The position numbers were made by a program, and so were the translations under genes. DNA of 64,000 nucleotides, taken from positions 4,375 to 68,374 of the forward strand of contig CAKSFA010000008.1 in assembly GCA_934454125.1 (NCBI GenBank), written 5' to 3'. Below, in pieces: positions 59,439 to 64,000 of this stretch. Position 1 is the stretch's first letter. Each line of letters begins with the position of its first letter. Below the pieces are notes generated by a model. That model was not told where the DNA came from. It saw only the letters and a program-made list of their open reading frames with translations, and searched no databases. This DNA comes from an uncultured Eubacteriales bacterium (GTDB lineage Bacteria > Bacillota > Clostridia > Oscillospirales > Acutalibacteraceae).

Positions 59439-62400
59439 CTTGCACACCTCCTTCCTGTTTCCACTCTTCCAGTACCTGCGCTTTATCCCTGCAAAAACGC
59501 TCTTTTCCGCCGTCGGTCTCCTCATGGCGGCACACCGCAAAATACGGGCAATATTCACACCCGTCATAATCACCTTTGAGCGGCTCGGCCTCCACCAGTC
59601 CCGCATGCAGATTCTGCGCCATATCCGCAATACGGCGCTTGACCTCCTGCAACACCAACTGCAACTCCTGCCGGCTGAGCAGCATGCTCCGACTGGCGCT
59701 ATCCGGCACACCATCTTTGAGCTTCACACGCAAATACACGCCCTGCCCGTCCGGCTCCATGCTGGTGATCACCACCGTATCATCCAAGATCATACCATTC
59801 ATGCGCAGCGCCTGATTGCGTTTGTGCGCCACCTTCTCCGCTGCTGTGCCGCGCTCTGCCGACACCACCGGCTCAAAAGCGGGAACATACAGCACCCCCG
59901 CCGGCTCCAGTTGTGCGTCCTGCGCAAGTGCCGCCAGATAGACAAACATCTGCATTTTCATGCCGTTGCGCACATTGCCCAGCGCAAATGCGCTGTCAAA
60001 ATCCTTGCTTCCTGTCTTATAATCAACCACCCGCACATACCGCTTGCCGTTGTGATCCATAACGTCCATACGGTCGATTTTTCCTTCAACCAAAACGGTC
60101 GTTCCGTCCGGCAACTCCACACACAGCGGCGGCAGATCACCGCCTTCTCCCAGCGTCAGCTCATACCCCACCGGCACAAAGCTGCTTTGCACCAGCCCCT
60201 TTGCAACATGCAAAATTACTGCGCACGCCGTCTCCGCAATGCGCCGCAGCGCAAACCAAAAGCGTGCACGCTTCTCTTCTCCGCCGCCCAGTCTGCGCTC
60301 CAAATATGCCTGCGTCAGCTCCCACACCAGCTCCCACAGTCTCTCCGGCGTCATCTGCGCCACTTGCTCCGCGCTGTGCTCCTGCAACACACGCTGTAGC
60401 AATTCATGAATCAAGCTGCCATATTCCAACTGATCCATCTCTGCCGGCAACTGTTCCTTTAAACGCAGTCCATACCGGCAAAAATACTGAAACGGGCACA
60501 ACTGATACGTTTCGATCTGCGTTGCAGAAACGCTCCGATGCGCTGCAAACAGCTGTCGAGCAGATGCCGGCTGCGCAAAGCGATACGGCGCCCTGGCATG
60601 CGCACGCTCCAGCGCTTCCATACGTCCAACATAATCCCGATCCTGCAAAAACAGCGTTTTCAACGCGATTTCCTCCGCACCGGCACTGCGGTATCCCCTG
60701 GCCGTTTCGGCAAACGCAGCCTCTTTTGTGCATGCAAAATACAGCACACCCAGCTCCGTCTCAGTCTGCACCAACAACTCCGGAAAAATCTCCCGCAACT
60801 CCCGCACCAAAACCGAGGGCGTCCTGCTCTGTCCGGTCAATTCCGCCCCCGGCCACGATACAAACAATCGTTCTGAAGCACACGTCATCGCCGTATAACC
60901 AAGATACAGCTCCTCTGCCGCGGCCTCCTCCGCTGTTTCGCTCAATGGCAGCCCCAGCGCCATCAGCTCTTTCCGTTCATTGCGGCTGAACACACCGGTA
61001 TTGCCCGGTTCCGCCGGGAACACTCCCTGTGCCGCTCCGATAACAAACACCGCCCTGGGCTGCGCCGGCCGCATCCGGTCGGCTGTACCCACCGTCACAT
61101 GATCCAAGCTTTGCGGTATGCCCGCCACATCATACGACAAAATCATCAGCCGCAACAGCTCCGCAAACCGCTGCAACGTCAGCGTCCGCTCCGCCAATGT
61201 TCCCGCACATTGGTCCAAAATCTCCATCAGCATGCCCCAAAGCTGCACCTGCTGCTGTGCAATCTGCAACTGTCCAGCCTGTTCCAGGCGCTCTGCCAAA
61301 CGCTGCAACGCCTGTCCGGCTCCCAACTCCTCCAGCAGCTCATACAATCCTTTGGCATACGTCTCTCCCGTGCCACTGCGCAACCGCCACTCCAAGTGCC
61401 GCAGCGGTGTAATCAAACGCTCCCGCAGCGCGTTGAGCTGCACAAGCCGTTCCGCATCCTGCTGTGTCTGCGCTTCTGCAAAACCATCCGGGTGCGCCGT
61501 CCATTCCTCCAGCCATTGCCTGCCGCTGATATTCCACAAAAACACATAATTCTCCAGCAACGAGATCTCATACGCATCCAATCCAGCCAACCCTGTTTTC
61601 AAATAGACAAACACATCATCCGAAGCAAACCCACTTTTCAAAATCTGCAATGCATACAGCACCAAGCACATCAATGGTTCGGTATAGATCTCCCTCGGTA
61701 CATCCGCAAAATACGGCACCTCATACTGCTCCAGCGTCGTTTCCAACACCCCGCGATACGGCTCCAAATCTCTTGCAATCACTGCAATTTCGCCATAGCG
61801 ATAACCCTCCTGCATCACCAACTGCCGAATCGTCGCCGCAACATACGCCACCTCTCGCTGCACCGTTTCCGCGCTGTAAAGCACCACGCTCTCCGGCTGC
61901 TGTTGCACCGGTTGCTTTCTGCTGCGCAACAACTGCTGCTCCACCGTCTTCAGCGCTCCGTTCATAAACCGCACACCCTGCCGGCACAGCACCGGTTCCA
62001 GCTCTTTCGCACCGCACTCCCTTGCCAATCGCCGCAACACATGTCCCGTGTGCCGCACACGTGCAAACACCTCCGCGCCGCCCTGCTCGTCCAGTGTATC
62101 ACACGTCAGCGCCACCGTCACACATGCCGCCTGTTCCAGCATCTGGCCAAGCAATTTAAATTCCTGCTGCGTAAATCCCTTAAACGAATCAATGTAAATC
62201 TGATACCCTGTAAAAAAAGCATGCGCGCCGAACACAGCCTGAAGCCGCTGCAAATCGTCCAGCGGATCCAGATAACTCTGCGCCACCAGCGCATCATACG
62301 TGCTCAAAATCAAACCTGTCTCGCGCAGCTTCTGCTGCAATCGCTCTCCCGGTACTTTTCCGGCCAATTCCACCAACTGCTCTGGCGCAATATCGCACAT

Positions 62401-62778
62401 TTTCAGTTCTGTCAATGCCGAAAGCAATTGCGGTATCTGCTCCTCAGCGCGCTCTGCAAACAGATGCAATTCCTGCTGCATCTCCTCCAAGGCAAGACTC
62501 ATAAACAAATTGCGTCCACCCTCGTCCAGTCTCGCAGCGCCAAACCCACCATAGTGACGAAAAGCCAGGTCTCCCAGGCGCGTAAAGCTCATCACCTGCA
62601 CGCACCCCGCATGCTGTGGCCCCAGCAACTGCAACATCGCCTTCTCCGTCTCAAACGAATACTGCTCCGGCACCAGCAGCATCAGCTTTTCCTGCCCTTG
62701 TTCCGCAGCTGCTTTCACTTGCCCGCGCACCCACTGTGTCTTGCCACTGCCGGCTGTTCCCAATACAAACTGCAGCAT
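59401..62778 (-). CDS. addB: Helicase-exonuclease AddAB subunit AddB
   Basis: A 1125-residue partner of AddA: N-terminal Walker A 'VLGTAGSGKTQWVRGQV' (AddB is mainly the Chi-scanning and 5'-strand nuclease subunit), nuclease motif 'VRVVDYKTGSKDFDSAF', and an iron-sulfur site with 'YQLCPFQYFCRYGL' and a C-terminal 'CEYCPYFAVC'. ATG 62778 follows GGAGG. First gene of the addB-addA unit. Confidence 0.97.
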   Translation of the reverse strand: MLQFVLGTAGSGKTQWVRGQVKAAAEQGQEKLMLLVPEQYSFETEKAMLQLLGPQHAGCVQVMSFTRLGDLAFRHYGGFGAARLDEGGRNLFMSLALEEMQQELHLFAERAEEQIPQLLSALTELKMCDIAPEQLVELAGKVPGERLQQKLRETGLILSTYDALVAQSYLDPLDDLQRLQAVFGAHAFFTGYQIYIDSFKGFTQQEFKLLGQMLEQAACVTVALTCDTLDEQGGAEVFARVRHTGHVLRRLARECGAKELEPVLCRQGVRFMNGALKTVEQQLLRSRKQPVQQQPESVVLYSAETVQREVAYVAATIRQLVMQEGYRYGEIAVIARDLEPYRGVLETTLEQYEVPYFADVPREIYTEPLMCLVLYALQILKSGFASDDVFVYLKTGLAGLDAYEISLLENYVFLWNISGRQWLEEWTAHPDGFAEAQTQQDAERLVQLNALRERLITPLRHLEWRLRSGTGETYAKGLYELLEELGAGQALQRLAERLEQAGQLQIAQQQVQLWGMLMEILDQCAGTLAERTLTLQRFAELLRLMILSYDVAGIPQSLDHVTVGTADRMRPAQPRAVFVIGAAQGVFPAEPGNTGVFSRNERKELMALGLPLSETAEEAAAEELYLGYTAMTCASERLFVSWPGAELTGQSRTPSVLVRELREIFPELLVQTETELGVLYFACTKEAAFAETARGYRSAGAEEIALKTLFLQDRDYVGRMEALERAHARAPYRFAQPASARQLFAAHRSVSATQIETYQLCPFQYFCRYGLRLKEQLPAEMDQLEYGSLIHELLQRVLQEHSAEQVAQMTPERLWELVWELTQAYLERRLGGGEEKRARFWFALRRIAETACAVILHVAKGLVQSSFVPVGYELTLGEGGDLPPLCVELPDGTTVLVEGKIDRMDVMDHNGKRYVRVVDYKTGSKDFDSAFALGNVRNGMKMQMFVYLAALAQDAQLEPAGVLYVPAFEPVVSAERGTAAEKVAHKRNQALRMNGMILDDTVVITSMEPDGQGVYLRVKLKDGVPDSASRSMLLSRQELQLVLQEVKRRIADMAQNLHAGLVEAEPLKGDYDGCEYCPYFAVCRHEETDGGKERFCRDKAQVLEEWKQEGGVQDAKMDKGTTGCD

Positions 62779-63189
62779 TCCCGCACCTCCGTTGCGTCGT
62801 TTTCTGTTCTTTCAAGTATAGCACACCGCTTGTTCCAAAAAAAGCCCCTGTCACAATCGCAGCAAAGTAAAAAACAGCTTGCTTGTATGAACCAATCATC
62901 CCACAAGCAGCCATTTTACCCTCCTCCCACCAAACCGCCCTAAACGCCACATCGACTGCAACCGCTTTTACACTCATCCAAACGAGCATCCGCCCCGCAA
63001 CCTCCTCCAGCCCCCTGGATGCACCCCACATGAAAAAAGAAAAATCACAAAGACCTTCTTCTTAAAACCGACCCAAACCAAAAAACAAATTATCTGTAAA
63101 AACGGCACAAAAATAAAGATTCCCTCTTACATTTTAATTGTAAACGCATTATGATAAAAGTAACCTGAATGAAAGAAAGAAGGGACATT
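62779..63189. other. Gene-free C-rich region upstream of the small peptide gene
   Basis: No coding region recognised. It holds the addB upstream region on one side and the peptide promoter on the other. The + strand is rich in C and poor in G. Short reading frames have no family resemblance. Confidence 0.6.
63127..63155 (+). promoter_or_regulatory. Promoter of the 48-residue peptide gene
   Basis: TTACAT (63127-63132), a 17-base spacer and TATGAT (63150-63155). Confidence 0.6.
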
Positions 63190-63336
63190 ATGAAAAAGTT
63201 TAATCAAATGAAAGAAAAACATATGGCAAAAGCATGCGGCGGCGCCTTCATTTTTGTACCACTCATCCTAGCCGTCACAGGTGTCATCGCCGGTGTCGGT
63301 GCCACAGCCTACGAAAGCAAAAACAAAACCAAATAA
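63190..63336 (+). CDS. Small peptide with double-glycine-like leader, bacteriocin-like
   Basis: A 48-residue peptide. The first 18 residues (MKKFNQMKEKHMAKACGG) are charged and helical and end in Gly-Gly, like leaders removed by C39-peptidase ABC transporters. The following 30 residues are hydrophobic and small-residue rich ('FIFVPLILAVTGVIAGVGA') and end in a polar Lys/Glu-rich tail. AAGGGAC lies upstream of ATG 63190, a promoter is at 63127-63155, and a terminator follows. No transporter or immunity gene is in the window. It may be a bacteriocin-like or signalling peptide, or simply a small membrane protein. Confidence 0.6.
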   Translation: MKKFNQMKEKHMAKACGGAFIFVPLILAVTGVIAGVGATAYESKNKTK

Positions 63337-63390
63337 AAAAACACCTCACACGGTGTGTCCAGTTAAGAAAACATCATACGGCAAAAGAGA

Positions 63391-63425
63391 AACGGTATCG
63401 CTTCGGCTATGCCGTTTTTTATTTT
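63391..63425 (+). terminator. Terminator downstream of the peptide gene
   Basis: AACGGTAT-10-ATGCCGTT followed by TTTTATTTTT; a smaller ACACC/GGTGT hairpin lies directly after the stop at about 63343-63358. Confidence 0.8.
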
Positions 63426-64000
63426 TATCCGCTGTCAAATATTTAATAGATTTCCAAAATCCCGATACCGTAATAAACATCCACCTGTTACCTGCGGCTA
63501 ATCTTGCTGTGATCGCAAATGATTCATAAAACCACACTCAAAACCCATCACTTATCACCAATCTCACCAAAAAAAGCACGCCATTCCCAGTGCGAATCCC
63601 CCCTGAAAATCTATGGTAACGTCCACTTTGCACCATCCACAGAGTTTCCCTTCTCCATATTAGCAAATATATCGTAAAATCTATAATCCTCTAAATAATA
63701 AACTCCCATATTAACATTGTTTCTATATTAATAATTGCATATAACGCTCTCAACCACTCCCCCTTTCCATATTTTCATCCAACTTATAATTCAACTCAGC
63801 TCTCCTATTCCCCTCCAACATCTCAATATCATCCACTGACTCAATACCCTTCTCTCAAACTCTCCCCCCAACCACTTCCCATATTAGCATCACTTTTTTA
63901 TACTCACTCTTCCACACAACCTTCTCTCACTCCTCACCATAACCTCCCCCATCACAAAATAAAATCCCCCACAAAATCTCCACCCCCATCACGCAATATT
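63426..64000. other. Gene-free, extremely C-rich and G-poor terminal region
   Basis: No gene or RNA recognised. At 63841-64000 I counted 69 C and 2 G in 160 bases. It contains four copies of a CCATATTAGCA-like word (63655, 63706, 63777, 63879). There is no long reading frame in either strand. Confidence 0.8.

Noticed and set aside
59134..60399. A 421-codon open frame on the + strand spanning the addA/addB junction
   Set aside because: It crosses two real genes on the other strand and has no protein-like features.
61099..62943. A 614-codon open frame on the + strand over addB
   Set aside because: It is antisense to a clear AddB with all motifs, is extremely Gln/His/Arg/Leu-rich, and has no binding site or family resemblance; long antisense frames are expected opposite GC-rich, Ala/Glu-rich genes.
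63621..63650. A DnaA-box-like word (ATCCACAG) that might mark an origin
   Set aside because: Only one imperfect copy, no dnaA or dnaN nearby.

Overview
The window looks like a chromosomal stretch of a spore-forming, Gram-positive anaerobe of the class Clostridia, possibly of the Ruminococcaceae/Oscillospiraceae type. The evidence is a SCIFF ribosomal peptide with its radical SAM maturase next to a TIGR04086 membrane protein and yajC, a SpoIIM homologue beside xerD, a PdaA-type spore-cortex deacetylase, CdaA/CdaR, RqcH and an AddAB nuclease. The species cannot be named from the sequence alone.

Layout. (1) 1-5.4 kb is the end of an integrative/conjugative-type element on the + strand: the tail of a TraG/VirD4 coupling protein, a Toprim primase-like protein, a ParA-like protein with a degenerate P-loop, SSB, a small membrane protein, a double winged-helix protein, a Fic protein and a lone ribbon-helix-helix antitoxin. 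(2) 5.4-6.1 kb has no protein gene. It holds a promoter-to-terminator ncRNA unit, a pseudoknot-capable structured region and a chain of overlapping hairpins, and it ends at the 3' end of tRNA-Ala(GGC), a plausible integration site. (3) 6.2-27.2 kb is mostly - strand housekeeping: cdaA-cdaR (c-di-AMP synthesis), a cysteine desulfurase with a DUF3343 partner, ispD-ispF, wall hydrolase/deacetylase genes, pgeF, rqcH, nif3-like/trmK, two convergent tyrosine recombinases, spoIIM, proC, the SCIFF system, yajC and tgt. (4) 27.3-35.0 kb is mostly + strand: a PdaA-like deacetylase, a 650-base gene-free G-rich gap, queA (- strand), then a lysine-riboswitch-controlled asd-dapA-dapB-ACT operon and a urea transporter. 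(5) 35.3-62.8 kb is - strand: uppP; leuS; rsfS-yqeK-nadD-yhbY-rdgB (the last fused in frame to a membrane domain); plsX-rnc-radical SAM-smc-ftsY; topA-trmFO; dprA with an rRNA methyltransferase; infC-rpmI-rplT with an attenuated leader; and addB-addA. (6) 62.8-64 kb is almost gene-free and strikingly C-rich/G-poor on the + strand. It contains one 48-residue peptide gene with a double-glycine-like leader.

Most genes lie in tight operons with 4-base or longer start/stop overlaps. Several hairpins sit where they would tune expression: between the SCIFF peptide and its maturase, over the ribosome-binding sites of the DUF3343 and TIGR04086 genes, and in the lysine and infC leaders. The least explained material is the 5.5-6.1 kb RNA-like region, the 63.2 kb peptide gene and its C-rich surroundings, and the membrane-domain/RdgB fusion.
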